Source of the DNA: Nyssa sinensis
Taxonomy: Eukaryota > Streptophyta > Magnoliopsida > Cornales > Nyssaceae
DNA length: 64,000 nucleotides
Assembly (NCBI GenBank): GCA_008638375.1
Contig: CM018052.1
Location: forward strand, 26,567,071 to 26,631,070
Direction of reading: 5' to 3'
In this document: positions 23,183-34,619 of the stretch, one piece after another
Layout: the number at the start of each line of letters is the position of its first letter
Position numbering within the stretch: the first letter of the stretch is position 1
Notes under the pieces: model-generated
The model's database searches: none
Told to the model about the DNA's origin: nothing
What the model saw: the letters and a program-made list of their open reading frames with translations, nothing else
Program-made: the position numbers and the translations under genes

Positions 23183-23465
23183 TATAGTGTTAGATAATAT
23201 AATAATAAAGTTACACCATTTTTAACAGCTTAAGCTTTTAGATGAGTTGGTGGTTTAACATGATATTAGAGCAGGCCAAAGATCCTGAGTTCAAATCTCA
23301 CCGTCATCCTGAAAAATATGAATTAACACGTGTAGACTCAAAAATATGAATTAACACGTGTAGACTCAAACTGGCCACACGTGAGGAGACGTGTTAGAGA
23401 ATATAATAATAAAGTTACACCCTCTCTATTAAGCTTTTAGATGAGTTGATGATTTAACATATAGC
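23183..23465 (+). repeat. Tandem SINE-like repeat
   Basis: Two copies of AATATAATAATAAAGTTACACC followed by AAGCTTTTAGATGAGTTG(G/A)TG and TTTAACAT lie at about 23193 and 23399. The first continues with GAGTTCAAATCTC, like a pol III B box. A 31-bp unit containing ATGAATTAACACGTGTAGAC is itself duplicated at about 23318-23370. Confidence 0.4.
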
Positions 23466-24130
23466 ATCTTGCAATTAAAACTCTAACCTTAACTCTAACT
23501 TTAACTCTAATCCAATACATTGATAAAGTTTCCAATAAACTCTCCTGTTGTAGAAATCAAAATAAAGATTAAAAGCTCTCAAACCTCTGGCACTCTTGAT
23601 GGGAATGGAGGAGGTAGTAAAGGAAGAGATATCTGATCAGGAGTTAAAAATTGAAGCTAAGGGTGGGCAATATCATCCTTCGTTACATTTGTCAAATTAG
23701 ATTAGATTTGAGAGTTGGAGTGACCTTGTTTGAGCAATCTGTACTCATTTTATAACACTAATGGAGGATGCTCCTAAACATATATAATAAGAAGAAAAGG
23801 GAAATCAATGTTTATATTATTATTTTTAATCTTATCCCAACTCACTTTTCGTTGATAAACCACATCTAGTTTTATTTTGATTAGGTGTTCACTAAATCGA
23901 TGTAATTATTAACTAATCATTTGTCTCTTTTTTACACTGAATCTTATTATGAAAAGCAATACTTTCTTTATTCCTCTTTCCGCCCAAAGAGAGGTTTAAA
24001 ATTGTAGCATTCCATCACAGGCACAACTAAACCATTGGTAGGACAAACATTTAGAATTGGAAACCAGAGGAAGACTTCATCGAGCTAGAATATCCCTGAG
24101 AACCTCTAACAGCGGTTCCCATTGGTAATA
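23466..24130. other. Intergenic spacer
   Basis: No gene recognised. AT-rich, with scattered poly-A. Confidence 0.35.
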
Positions 24131-24131
24131 C

Positions 24132-24136
<5 letters not shown>

Positions 24137-24174
<38 letters not shown>

Positions 24175-24195
24175 TGATATATATATATATATATG
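24137..24195. repeat. (AT)n microsatellite with central TCATGA
   Basis: Two long AT runs flank ATCATGAT and form a near-perfect palindrome about 270 bp past the CLE-B stop codon. Confidence 0.9.
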
Positions 24196-24464
24196 AAAAA
24201 CATAACTAAAGCTACAAAACTACTTCAGGAAATTGGAAAACTATAGCTAATAGAATTGGCCCCATGCCGGACCCAAGTCCTATCCGAGATGGCAAAGTCC
24301 TCTCTTAACATAACATAGACACGGCCTAGGTACATGAACGCGCACACACCTAACTAGATTTTCCCCCTCTTCTATCGTTATACTCGAGAAACAAACAAAA
24401 CAAAAAAAAAAAAAAAACTGTCCCCGTGCCATGATAATAATAACAATCTCTATCTGAAGTTTCA

Positions 24465-24698
24465 TTAGTGATGCTGAGGGTCAGGGCCTCCAGGACTGGA
24501 TCGTTGGGGCTTGTACGGGCTTTCATTCATATGTTCATTCTCGGACGCAGAGTGAAGTACTTCAGAATTTTTGAATATCACTCGAAATGCAGCAGTCAGG
24601 TTTCTCCCATCTGTGGATGGATTAAGAGGGCGGGTTTCTGATCCTTCAAATGAAAGTGAGACCAGTATCAGAAACACCGAAAATCTCAAGCCAGCCAT
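24465..24698 (-). CDS. CLE-B: CLE peptide precursor
   Basis: A 77-aa intronless precursor: signal peptide at about residues 1-22 (MAGLRFSVFLILVSLSFEGS), a variable middle, and the CLE motif RSSPGGPDPQHH at residues 66-77 as the very C-terminus. This is the CLE1-CLE7 type, and the last twelve residues are the expected mature ligand for a CLV1-class receptor kinase. The frame is open for 29 codons upstream, but I place the start at the inner ATG (24698). It begins the signal peptide, aligns with MASLKFS of CLE-A, and a TATA box lies between the two ATGs. Unlike CLE-A it has no tail after the motif and its spacer is longer and diverged, so it is an older paralogue. No inactivating change is seen. 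Confidence 0.9.
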   Translation of the reverse strand: MAGLRFSVFLILVSLSFEGSETRPLNPSTDGRNLTAAFRVIFKNSEVLHSASENEHMNESPYKPQRSSPGGPDPQHH

Positions 24699-24760
24699 AG
24701 TTCTCTTTAGAGTTGGAAGAAAAATGCTTGGCCTGTATAGATTCAAGCCAGAACTGATTG

Positions 24761-24770
24761 CTATATATAG
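24761..24770 (-). promoter_or_regulatory. TATA box of CLE-B
   Basis: CTATATATAG about 65 bp upstream of the inner ATG, at the same distance as in CLE-A. It falls just after the outer in-frame ATG at 24785, which argues that the outer ATG is not transcribed. Confidence 0.6.
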
Positions 24771-24789
24771 ACCAGCAATCAGCATTGTA

Positions 24790-25783
24790 CTAGTTTTTGT
24801 TTATATTAATTGAAGTGGGTGAAGGGGGGCTAATGCTTGTAATTTTCTTGTTCTTTCTGATTCCTTTCTCTAATCGTTATAATCCTTGTCACAATATGCA
24901 TATGACTGGATGTGTTAGAGCAATGGAGGAGTCTAAATCTCTCCCCAATACTATGGGGCTCAGAAAGGACACCACCTATTTTGGCTTCTTTTAAAGCACT
25001 CCTACCTCCACTTATCATATGTCTTGTACTCAACTATAAACTTCCAATTCAGTTGTCTGTAGTTGTCTTTTCTTTATAGCTTCCAAACAAATGCAGCCCT
25101 TTTGTGTTTGTTTTATGTCCGTTTAGTATTTTCAATTGTAATCATAGGAAGAACCCACTTGCAAAAATGGCCGGCCAGAGTGCTTCATCCATGCTTTTCA
25201 CGTGAAAAACTTAAGGCTCAATACTAGGATTTGTTGAATTGGAACTCTTAAAAGTGAAATCCACTGATATAGAATTCAAGGGGTCGAGATGATTTGTTCC
25301 ACTCTAGAATTGGTTTAGACATAGATGGTAAACCAGGACTTCCTGTGTCTGACCAAATAAGTGCACCATGCCAACATTGATATATAATAGAGAGAGAGAG
25401 AGAGAGCAACTAAAAAACTAGCTAAACATGCTGTGATAATCCAGAGATTTTGCCGGGTTCTTCACATGGCCTAGCTGAATGATTTACCCAACTGAAGTAG
25501 GGGTGTGAAGGAGCTAAATTGAGCATAGCAGAGTACTCAAACTTGAGCAACAGTTTAACTTAACCGAGTTCAATTACCTCAAGTCTGATCCAAAACATAA
25601 ATGGAACTGAAACCAAGCTAGAACTTTTCAAATTCAACTAGCTGTCTTAAAACATAGTTCAGAAAGGTTAGCAAAAGGTTGAACCTGTTCACAAATCAAA
25701 TTGAGCTTGTTCATGAACCTAACCCAACATTTGTTCGGATGGAAATTTCAACACCCTCACAGCTGCACCTAGATTAAAATTAG
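24790..25783. other. Spacer upstream of CLE-B, part of a duplicated block
   Basis: The phrase TGTCTTTTCTTTATAGCTTC at about 25061, with its downstream AACAAAT, recurs at about 37626 upstream of CLE-C. A short (GA)n is at 25388-25407. No gene seen. Confidence 0.5.
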
Positions 25784-26059
25784 TGTTGGATAAAAAATGA
25801 TTTAAGATGGCTGCAATGTAACAAAGAGCAAGAATAAGTTTTGATAATTGTAGTATTTGAAGATACTGAAAAGAGATATATCTTTATTCCATTCAAAAGG
25901 AAATATTTATACAAGAGAAGTTAACAACTTCTAATTTTTTGCCCATTCTTAGGACTGTTACAACTAAATTTTGAATTTAAAAACATAACAAACTTAATCT
26001 AATTTCTAGCAAAGACTAAGTCTTTAATGCTTAGATCCTAGAATGCCAACTCCTGAACA
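25784..26059 (-). repeat. 3' LTR of minus-strand copia element
   Basis: 276 bp, TGTTGGATAA...CTGAACA as read on plus. The pol reading frame runs into it and stops at about 26024. Confidence 0.9.
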
Positions 26060-28780
26060 CTCCTCCTTGGCATCTAGGTGACAAACACCTATCTTTTGTC
26101 TCAAAACTTCAAATCTTTCCTTTGGTAGCGGCTTAGTAAAGATGTCAATAAGTTGATCTTCAAAAGAACAATGGACAAGTAACACTTCATTGGATTGTTG
26201 AGCTTCTCTAATAAAGTGAAACTTGATCTTAATATGCTTTGTTCGACCATGAAAGACTAGATTTTTTGAAATTGAAACTGCAGAAATGTTGTCTCACATA
26301 ATTTTGGTTGCTTCAACTTGTTCTTGCCCCAAGTCTTTCAATAATTTTCTTAACCAAATAGTCGGGTTTACAGCAAAGACAGCAGCAATGTATTCTGCTT
26401 CTGCTGTGGATTGGGCTGTAGTTTCTTGTTTCCTTGAGCTCCAAGTGAAAAAACTAGAGCCTAAGGAGAATAAATATCCTGTGGTGCTTCTTGAACCATC
26501 AACACAGCCTCCCCAATCACTGTCAGAATAGCCTAACAGCTTCAAGTTTTTTTCTATAGATTTAGAAAATTGAACTCCAAGGACAATGGTACCCTTGATA
26601 TACCTTAGCACTCTTTTAGCAACTGAGAAATGCCTTTCACTTGGTGAATGCATGAACCTTGAAAGCACACTCACAGCAAACATTATATCAGGTCTGTTTG
26701 CTGTGAGATATAGGAGGCTGCCAATTAAACTTTTGTACAAACTTCTATCCACCTTCTTGGAGTCATCATCTTTGCTTAGCTTCTCATTAGTTGTCATAAG
26801 TGTAGTTACAGGTTTACAATCCTGCATTTTGAATCTTCTTAGGACATCCATAACATACTTTTTTTGGCATATGAAGATACCTGAACATGATTGCATCACT
26901 TCTATTCCCAAGAAGTACTTCATGACTCCAAGATCAATCATTTCAAAGACTTTCTTCATCTCATCCTTGAACCTTTAAATTAGCTCAAGTTGATTTCTAG
27001 TTATAAGCATGTCATCTACATAAATGGAGACTATCAGAATTTGATCTCCAACAGATTTCACATACAAAGTTGCTTCACTTTGGCTTCTGTAAAAGCCAAG
27101 TTGATTCAGATGGTTATCCACTCTATCATACCAAGCCCTAGGGGCTTGTTTTAAGCCATACAAGGCCTTCTTTGAGAGATACACATGATCTTCTTTACCA
27201 AGAGCTGCATATCCATTAGGCTGTTCTATATAAATTTCTTCATCAAGTAATACATTCAAAAAAGCAGATTTGACATCTAATTGATCGATTTGCCAAGAAT
27301 TATGAGCTGCAAGAGCAATTAGGAGTCTGATTGTATCATACCTTACCACAGGAGCAAAAGTCTTCTGATAATCCTCACCATACTATTGAGCATAGCCCTT
27401 TACCACTAATCTAGCTTTGTGTTTGCATATTGAACCATCGAGATTGAGTTTTGTTTTGAAAACCCATTTGACTCCTATCACCTTGTGATTTTTTGGCCTT
27501 TCTACCAGTTGCCAGGTTTCATTTTTATTGATCATCTCCAGTTCTTCTTGCATTGCTCTCCTCCAAGCTTGAGAATCCATTGTTTTAGAGTAACTTGCAA
27601 GTTCAGAGATTGCCAAGCTACACCTCTAATAGATGTCCTACAAGGATCTTGTGTCTCTCACTAGTATGTCATCAAAGTTTTCTTCATGAATTTGATCACC
27701 AATAAAGGCATCTGGTTGCACATTCTTCTGATTTTGCCAATCCTAAGTTGTTACCTCATCAACCTTCACATTCCTGCTCATGTCAATTTTGTTAGTTTAA
27801 AGGCAAAAAATCTTGTAACCTTTAGTTAATGAACGATAGCCGATGAGAATGCCCTTTTCAGCTCTACTGTCAAGCTTGCTTCTTTTTTGTTTTGGCACTT
27901 GATAGTAGCATATGCTCCCAAACACCTTGAGATGATGCATTGAGGGTTTGACACCATTCCAGGCTTCATATGGTGTTTTGTTCTTCAAGGATTTTGTGGG
28001 TAGCCTATTCAGCAAGTATACAAACGTATTGACAGCTTTTGTCCAGAATTTGTTTGGGATTTTCCTCTCAAATAAGAGACGCATGGCCATCTCCATTATA
28101 GTCCTGTTCTTCCTCTCAAAGACACCATTCTGTTGTGGTGTGTTTGGTGTTGTTAGCTGATGTTCTATGCTTGCAATGCTACAAAACTTAAGAAATTGAT
28201 TAGAAGCATATTCAATGCCATTGTCAAATCTCAAGATTTTAATATACAGACCACTTTGATTTTCTACAAGGGCGTTGAATTTTTTGAAAATAGTGAAAAA
28301 TTCACTCTTGAGCTTGATAAAATATACCCAACACCCTCTAGTATAGTCATCTATAAAGAAAATGAAGTATCTGTTACCACTCAGAGAAGTTGGGTTCATG
28401 GGGCCACACACATCAGTGTGGATGAGTTAAAGCTTCTCAGTGGCTCTTTAAGCTTGATTCTTTGGAAATGGCAACTTTACTTGCTTGCCTTGTTGACAAG
28501 TCTCACAAGTTTGAGCCTCATCAGAGATGTTCGACATGTTTTCAACTAGCTCATGGTTTTTTAGGTCTACTAAACTCCGTTGGTTATAGTGTCCAAACCT
28601 TTTGTGCCACAGGTTTGAAACACTTTGAGTGATGCCAGCATAAGCATGTTCAGCAGCTTGCTCCCAATTGATAGAAAAACTCTTGCTTCTCATCTTCACA
28701 CGAACCAATTTTGCTCCAGAGGAATCAAAGATATTGCATTGGTTGTCTTTGAATTGTATAAAATATTCTTTCTCAAGCAT
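26024..28780 (-). pseudogene. Copia pol relic (integrase, RT, RNase H)
   Basis: Read leftward: GAG-pre-integrase with an HHCC-like finger (LWHKRFGH ... CETCQQGKQ) at 28780-28448; integrase core at 28411-27797 with FIDDYTRGCW, LRFDNGIEY and NGVFERKNRT, keeping the D, D and E residues although the usual RSDNGGEY has changed around them; reverse transcriptase at 27616-26975 with [19 protein letters not shown] and IYVDDMLI; RNase H at 26959-26294 and beyond with YSDSDWGGC, TAQSTAEAEYIA and the final FTKPLP-type tail. Stops lie near 26973, 27380, 27795 and 28415, so no polyprotein could be made. Confidence 0.88.
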
Positions 28781-29974
28781 CTAACCTACACTTAATAGAT
28801 TCTGACTGATGTCAAGTACACATAACATATCAGGAATAAGTTTGATATCTGAGGTTGTTTTTACAACAATTGTGCCTTTTCCTATGACTTTCACATATTC
28901 ACCATTACCAATCTTCACCTTAGAGCTATAGGTTTCATCAAGGTCTCTGAACATTGCAGCATTGTGGCACATGTGGTGTGTGCATCCACTATCAATAAGC
29001 CATGTGTTACAAGAGTCATAGCTTGAGAAACAAGATGCTGCAAAAAGTTGCTCCTCTTGTGGATCTGCATCTACCACCTGTGCTTGCTGAGATTGACGAC
29101 CTTTGTTCTTGTATTTGCACATTTTGGTAATGTGCCTAAGTTGTTTTCATTTGCCACATATTGCATCAGGCCTCCACCTGCAGTAGTTTTTCAAATGTGT
29201 GGTCTTCTTGTAATGTGTGCAGGTTGGATATTTCTTCTGTTTGGACCCTTCTTTAATGCTCTACTCTTCATTCTTACTTTTCTTCTTACTGAACTGTTTT
29301 TTTCCTTTGTCAAATTGTTGATTCTGCATTTGAAAGGCACCTTTTGTGATCCTAACTCATCTTAGAGCTCTCCTCTACTCTTGTGCTTGAAGAGCACTCA
29401 TTAGTTCTACAAGAAAAATAATAGAAAGATCCTTGGACTCTTCTAGAGAGGATATTTTAGACTCAAACCTCTCAGGAAGTGTCACAAGAACCTTTTCCAC
29501 AATCCTGCTATTAGGAAAATCTTCACCAAGCAACTTGATTTTATTAACAATCAAAGCAATCCTGACATAATATTTAGTAATAGTTTCATCCTCTTACATG
29601 CTTAGAGCTTCAAAGTCCCTTTTTAGGTTCAACACTTGCATCTGTCTAGTTCTATCACTTCCTTGGTACTCCATTTTAAGCTTGTCCCAAGCTTCTTTTA
29701 CAGACTTGCATGTCATGATCTTGGAAAAAATTGAATTTGCCACAAAATTTTGAATAAGAGTTTTAGTTTTATACCTTTTGGTTTTTTCCTCAGTATGTGT
29801 TTTGATTTGTGCCAAGGTAGAATCTCTGGGTAATGGAGCCAATGGCCTATCTTCAGCTATAATTTACTAGAGATTGTAGGCTTCCAAGTAAGGCTGCATC
29901 TTCACTGACCAAATCTAATAGTTTTCACCAGTGAAGACTTGAGGAGCACTCAGAGAAAGGTTACTGCTAGCCAT
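28781..29974 (-). pseudogene. Copia gag and protease relic
   Basis: The gag start codon is at 29974 (MASSNLSLSAPQVFTGENY), followed soon by stops near 29918 and 29868. A UBN2-type gag body is visible at 29842-29594. A CCHC-like finger near 29200-29110 reads in pieces (YKKTTHLKNYC, RPDAICGK). The protease at 29122-28781 has an intact LIDSGCTHHMC catalytic motif. Several frame breaks separate these pieces. Confidence 0.8.
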
Positions 29975-30067
29975 TTTTTAAAGTGAGGTTTAAAATAAGA
30001 TAAGGTTTTTTAAGCGAACTCTCTTGGTTTTCTCTCAAAAAACACAGGTCCTGTAAGACCAACTAAG

Positions 30068-30079
30068 GCTCTAATACCA
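30068..30079 (-). other. Primer-binding site of minus-strand copia element
   Basis: The minus strand reads TGGTATTAGAGC, one base different from the usual TGGTATCAGAGC, two bases inside the 5' LTR. Confidence 0.8.
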
Positions 30080-30081
30080 CT

Positions 30082-30369
30082 TGTTGGATAAAAAATGATT
30101 TAAAATGGCAACAATGTAATAAAAAGCAAAAAGAGGTTTCGGTAATTGTAGTATTTGAAAATGCTGAAAAGAGATATATCTTTATTCCACTCCAAAGAAA
30201 ATATTTATACAAAAAAGTTAACAACTTCTCCTAATTTTTTGCCTATTCTTAAGTATTCTTAAGACTGTTATAGCTAAATTTTGAATTTTAAAACATAATA
30301 AACTTAATATAATTTCCAGCAAAGACCAAGTCTTTAATGCTTAGATCCTACAATGCCAATTCCTGAACA
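30082..30369 (-). repeat. 5' LTR of minus-strand copia element
   Basis: 288 bp, homologous to 25784-26059, followed by the ATTAG target duplication. Confidence 0.9.
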
Positions 30370-30667
30370 ATTAGCAATTGCATCACAGTTGAGAAGTTCG
30401 CTCAATTCCTTCTCATATCTCTCACTAAACATATATTACACAATATGTTTCTCCCCTGATGGTATTCTAATTTATAAAATACTTCCAAGTGCAGAAAATG
30501 TCAAGCTTGTGGTAAATCATTGGGAAATGTACCGGACTAGAGTTCAATCATCTAACCAAAGCTTGAATGGTAGTTGGCTGCCCTAACAACTTCTGGTAAA
30601 AAATTACTAAAATGTTAATATGGCTCCATGGTGCCTACCTCAACATTCTGAATCAAACTTCTGGGCC

Positions 30668-31370
30668 TGTTGAGTGATGAAGTTTGAAGGTTGAACGACA
30701 GCTTGGCTCCTCAGGCTATACAATTCAGTTGTTTTTTACTAGCCTAACCCCTGAGGTTTTTTCTTCCTGGCTAAAATCCTAGCATGTTACCACACAATCA
30801 GAGGGTTTGAACTTTGAACTTTGAAGCATGGGATTCAAAAATACTCTCCATTTTTTAGATACTTTTTTTGTACAGTTGACTTCTAGCCAGATTCGAACCC
30901 ATTACAACCTGCCCAAGTTGCATACCAAAGCAAATTGAATGCCAGTAATGCACACCATACAGCTCTGTTTTTTCTGGGGAAGAAAAAATCATCAAGCACT
31001 CTATATTGGCCACTTGTTTGCCTCACTCAATAATTGGAGTGACACCCTACAATGTGTTTCTTTTAGCAACAGAAAACGGAAATCATAGCATAGAATTGGG
31101 AGAATTATGGGTCAGGAATATTATGGAAATCAATTTGAGTTTTCGTGAAATGAGACTTTCTAGTTTTTCATTATCATACATGGCCCCAATTGCAACATTG
31201 AATTTGTATCGAACTTCCACATTATGGGAGCCATTAACTTGCCATGGATGGAACATTCAAACATGAACTTCAAAAATTGCAGAATTCATGTTCCCAAATT
31301 TGGTTGTCAATTTGGAAATTTAAAACAATGGAGAAAAGCAGGACAGAGAGGAGAGATTCATATCAACTGT
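30668..31370 (+). repeat. Segment D, copy 1
   Basis: Runs parallel to 37680-38175, beginning GTTGAGTGATGAAGTTTGAAG. It includes CTAAAATCCT(A/T)AGCATGTTACCA, GGTCAGGAATATTATGGAAA and GAGACTTTCTAGTTTTTCAT, and ends near AAGCAGGACAGAGAGGAGAG. Copy 2 is shorter because of internal deletions. The short open frames across it are not conserved between copies, so I treat it as non-coding duplicated DNA. Confidence 0.75.
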
Positions 31371-31506
31371 AGCAATTCTCGGTAGGTTGTGTATTAATTT
31401 CAAGGGAATTTACCCAACTAATGCTGATCACATAAATTCCCAGAAAGAAAATGAAGAGAAAGATCCAAAAATTTGTGGATCACTAAAAACTAATTCGTGG
31501 ACTGAA

Positions 31507-31803
31507 TTATCTAAAGTCCCTTCCTAAAGATGAAAAACGAGTGGCTTTCCACATTGGATGATCAATGTCATTCTCAGCTCTCCTCTTTTGACGCTTCGCT
31601 TTGCAAACCGAACAGGAGCAAGAAACAGTAGGAGTTGCGCTGTTAGGGTTTGAGCTTGAATGGATAGATGGGTAGAAGAGGTTGGTGATGTCCTCAAGAG
31701 GCTTCCTGATTCTCCTCTTCTTGTTGGTGTGTTTTGTAGATTTTGCGGCAACTGTAGTGGCTACAATGTTCTCCTTGTTTTCCCGTACAGAGAGGATGGC
31801 CAT
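31507..31803 (-). CDS. Small protein with KEN box and destruction box (candidate cell-cycle regulator)
   Basis: An intronless 98-aa frame that I cannot assign to a named family. The N-terminus holds a KEN box (residues 10-12, in RENKENI). A basic cluster NKKRRIRK at 27-34 could be a nuclear signal. It overlaps a complete destruction box R-x-x-L-x-x-x-x-N (RKPLEDITN, 33-41). A Cys-x-Cys-x2-Cys stretch (62-67) precedes a second basic cluster KAKRQKRR (68-75), and the C-terminus ends near MWKATRFSSLGRDFR. KEN plus D-box is how anaphase-promoting-complex substrates are recognised, so a nuclear cell-cycle protein degraded in mitosis is a reasonable inference, unproven here. Codon use and composition look coding and no transposon surrounds it. 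A chance ORF is less likely given the motif pairing. Confidence 0.6.
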   Translation of the reverse strand: MAILSVRENKENIVATTVAAKSTKHTNKKRRIRKPLEDITNLFYPSIHSSSNPNSATPTVSCSCSVCKAKRQKRRAENDIDHPMWKATRFSSLGRDFR

Positions 31804-32145
31804 TGCTGCTGGTTACTGGGAATGTGTGTGTGTATATATAGTGAGGATACATACACACAGAATAGAGAGAGGTGAAATGGAAGGGGCAAGAAGAGGTATT
31901 TGTAATAGAGGGTATATGGGTTTCTTTTGGAGGGGAGACTGAGATTTGTTTTGGCAATTGGAAGCTTGAATTCAAGTGATCATTTTGGTTTTGGAGGATG
32001 TTTTCAATTTTCATTTTCACGGAGGAAGGCGGAAGATTCCCATTTTTGGTGGCTTTGCGTTTTGAGTTCTCAGCGTTAAAACTTGAAAGTTGAAAGTGAA
32101 ACATACCCTCCAAGAAAGAAAAGCGCGCTTTTTTTGGCCAGTGAA

Positions 32146-32153
32146 ATTCCCGG
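32146..32153 (+). promoter_or_regulatory. E2F-like site upstream of the KEN/D-box gene
   Basis: ATTCCCGG fits the E2F consensus WTTSSCSS and lies about 340 bp upstream of the gene's start codon, beside a GC-rich island (AAAGCGCGCTTT and CGGGACGACGGGG) that stands out in AT-rich surroundings. The assignment is by consensus only. Confidence 0.35.
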
Positions 32154-32179
32154 GACGACGGGGGAGGTTTAAAAAAATT

Positions 32180-33819
32180 TTAAGTAGCGTTGTCCTGTAT
32201 GCTATGGACCTATGGCCCAGCCCCAAGTCAGCCCGGCCTACCCTAATTGGGGCAACTCTATCTTGGGTTCAGACTTTATTTTTTAAATTGAAGTACAAAT
32301 CCGAACACATAAAAATTTTAAACATGATATTTTAAAGCATGAAATAATAATTCATTAGTTTCCAATTTAAAAAATTTTCATTATTTATTATTATTTGATT
32401 TACTTCTAAATTGACAAATCAATGTCTATTTAATTTGCTTAACTTTCACTTCACATTTTTCATTATTTATCTCTCAATTTAAACTTCACACAATTACTAT
32501 ACATATAAATATTAAAAAATATTAACTCATATATATATATATATATATATCAAATATTTATCTCCATGCTTCCCATTCAAACTATTAAATCATTGGTCAA
32601 TTGTATATTAACATTTTATTTGTTAATTATTTATTGATATAATGATGTGTAATTAATTTTATCATTCTTAATTTTTGTACTTCTTAAATTTTTTTAGAAG
32701 TTATGAATTCTATATGACTTAATTACAATGTTACAATAAAAAGAATTACCCGGCAAGCCCACATTAGGAATTAGGACCTAGGATCAAGCTTGGCCCAACC
32801 CGGCCTACTAATTTGGCAAGAGTCTATAATGGACCGGCTTGACAGACATTTTTTTTGTCCTTACACAAGTATTCAACATGTGCTCAAAATTAAACCCCAA
32901 ATTGGGTGTTGTGGTTCTATTTGTTAGTGACTTTAACCATAATATTGAGGATACATTTGTTAGTCCCTACACATAAGTCTCTTTGACAGTTAGTGGTTTT
33001 GAATTCAAGTTTAAATTCGAAAGTGAAAAAATATTCAAAAATCAAGGCTCCTTCGATCGAACGGTCTAGAGTCACGTTCAAACGGAGTTGTATCTAAACG
33101 TGGGTCCTTGTCCTATTTGAACGCGTGCCAAAAATCATGGATTCTTAGTGGTTGCCCAATTCTAATTTCTACTAGGTTAACCTATATACATAATGTGCAA
33201 TTTTCTCAAAAACAGTTGTGAGTTTTGCATTCTAGACAAAATGCCTTTCATTCTTGTTAAGCACTTAGACACTTTATGAATCCTTGTGATTAATTCATGA
33301 ATCTTAGAGTTCATATTCAACATAGTTCTTATTTCACAAGAATTATTGTGAAACTCGACGCTTTAAGCACCACCGCATGAGTTGCATGGATCTGAAGGCT
33401 ATCAGATCATGTTAAAGTGGTTGCTGTGAAGAGTTTAACTATAAAGCACATTTAGCAAATAAGAACATTATGTAAATGACTACGTAGAAGATTGACTAAC
33501 AATGCAAGAATACCAGACAACATAGCAGGTAAATAATCAATGGTTTGTTATTTCTTGTATTGATTGGTTTTCATAGTGATACATCCTTTTGTAGTGGTAG
33601 GTTTTATTTCTCAAGAGGACTTCGCACATAAAATCGGTGTCTCTCTTACTCTTGGATGTGCTCTTTATTATTGTATATTTTATTCTAACTTATTGAAGCT
33701 AGCATTTGGCCATTAGGATACTAGAATTTAAATAACTATTCGAACATTTAGTTAATTTACTTAATTTCATGATTTTTATATAATTTTGTGAGATAGTTAA
33801 TTAATTATAACTTTAAAGC
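32180..33819. other. Intergenic spacer, possible degenerate MITE
   Basis: Similar GC-rich phrases (GGCCCAGCC...GCCCGGCCTACC and GGCCCAACCCGGCCTACT) at about 32214 and 32791 enclose AT-rich sequence with an (AT)n run at 32530-32549. They could be ends of a non-autonomous transposon, but I could not define borders. No gene seen. Confidence 0.3.
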
Positions 33820-34320
33820 CCCTCACATATGCATGGATGGTTTATGGATCTAGTGTGAACTTTAGCCATATATATTTAGTTTAGCCACAAAGTTGAGGGT
33901 GGCATTGCAACAGAGGTTGCATCCAAAGTCCACCTTTTACTATAGAGAACGAAAGAGACGATATATTTTGGGCCTTTGGCTTCTCTGGCTCTGCTTCTCT
34001 GTTCAGCCAATTTCTTTGCTTTAGACAAACATTCAAATTGTAGCATAGTCTTCTAAAGTTTTATTGATAATTCCAAACATATTCAACTCTTTTCTATCAA
34101 TTTTTTTGTTCTAAATGTTGTTGATGGGTCAAAATCACCATCTTGTGCACATAGCAACCTTTAGATGTTTAAACATCCTAAACAGCAATATTTGTGAAAC
34201 CATTTTTCAATTTAACTTCTCTCTGCACTTACAATGTGAATATATATATATATATAGACAATTGATACATGCATGGTATAATATATTCTTCTTTCCTGCA
34301 AGCATTGGTTTAAGGCTTGA
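33820..34320 (+). repeat. Segment R, copy 4
   Basis: Aligns with 4310-4720: CATGGATGGTTTATG, CACAAAGTTGAGGGTGGC, GCATCCAAAGTCC, TTTACTATAGAGAA(T/C)GAAA, GCTTTAGACAAAC and TTCTTTCCTGCA occur in order. Confidence 0.6.
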
Positions 34321-34619
34321 GTAACCGGGATCGTATTGAAGATACAATGCAACTGATATTAATTCAGTTCCTTATTCCACTAAACTTAGGATGCATGTCA
34401 TTACTTAAAAGCATCTCTAATAACAGTGTAAATACTGGCCAAGTAAATGACACTGCAAAGACATATTATTATTTATGCATGTCTCTACATTTGAAATATG
34501 ATGCATCACATTAAGACTATGTTGGGTACGTTAGAATGAAATGATAAAGAAATAACTTGAGTTAAAAATAGAATAAGAATTGTTATTTCTTGTTTTATTT
34601 CATTATTTTGTTTGATTAC

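Larger units (their letters stand above)
25784..30369 (-). mobile_element. Ty1/copia LTR retrotransposon, minus strand
   Basis: A 4,586-bp element with LTRs at 25784-26059 and 30082-30369, both TG...CA, and an exact 5-bp target duplication ATTAG (25779-25783 and 30370-30374). Inside, read on the minus strand, are a tRNA-Met primer site, gag, protease, integrase, reverse transcriptase and RNase H, and a purine tract (AAGGAGGAG) touching the 3' LTR. The LTRs differ at many sites and by small indels, and pol is broken by stops, so it is inactive but younger-looking than the 14.5-kb copia copy. It split the duplicated block that lies upstream of CLE-B. Confidence 0.95.

Noticed and set aside
23310..23375. 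CRISPR-like short direct repeats
   Set aside because: Only two adjacent copies of a 31-bp unit in a plant genome; a simple tandem duplication.
24699..24785. Upstream 29-codon extension of CLE-B
   Set aside because: It would bury the signal peptide, and its ATG lies upstream of the likely TATA box. The inner ATG aligns with the CLE-A start.
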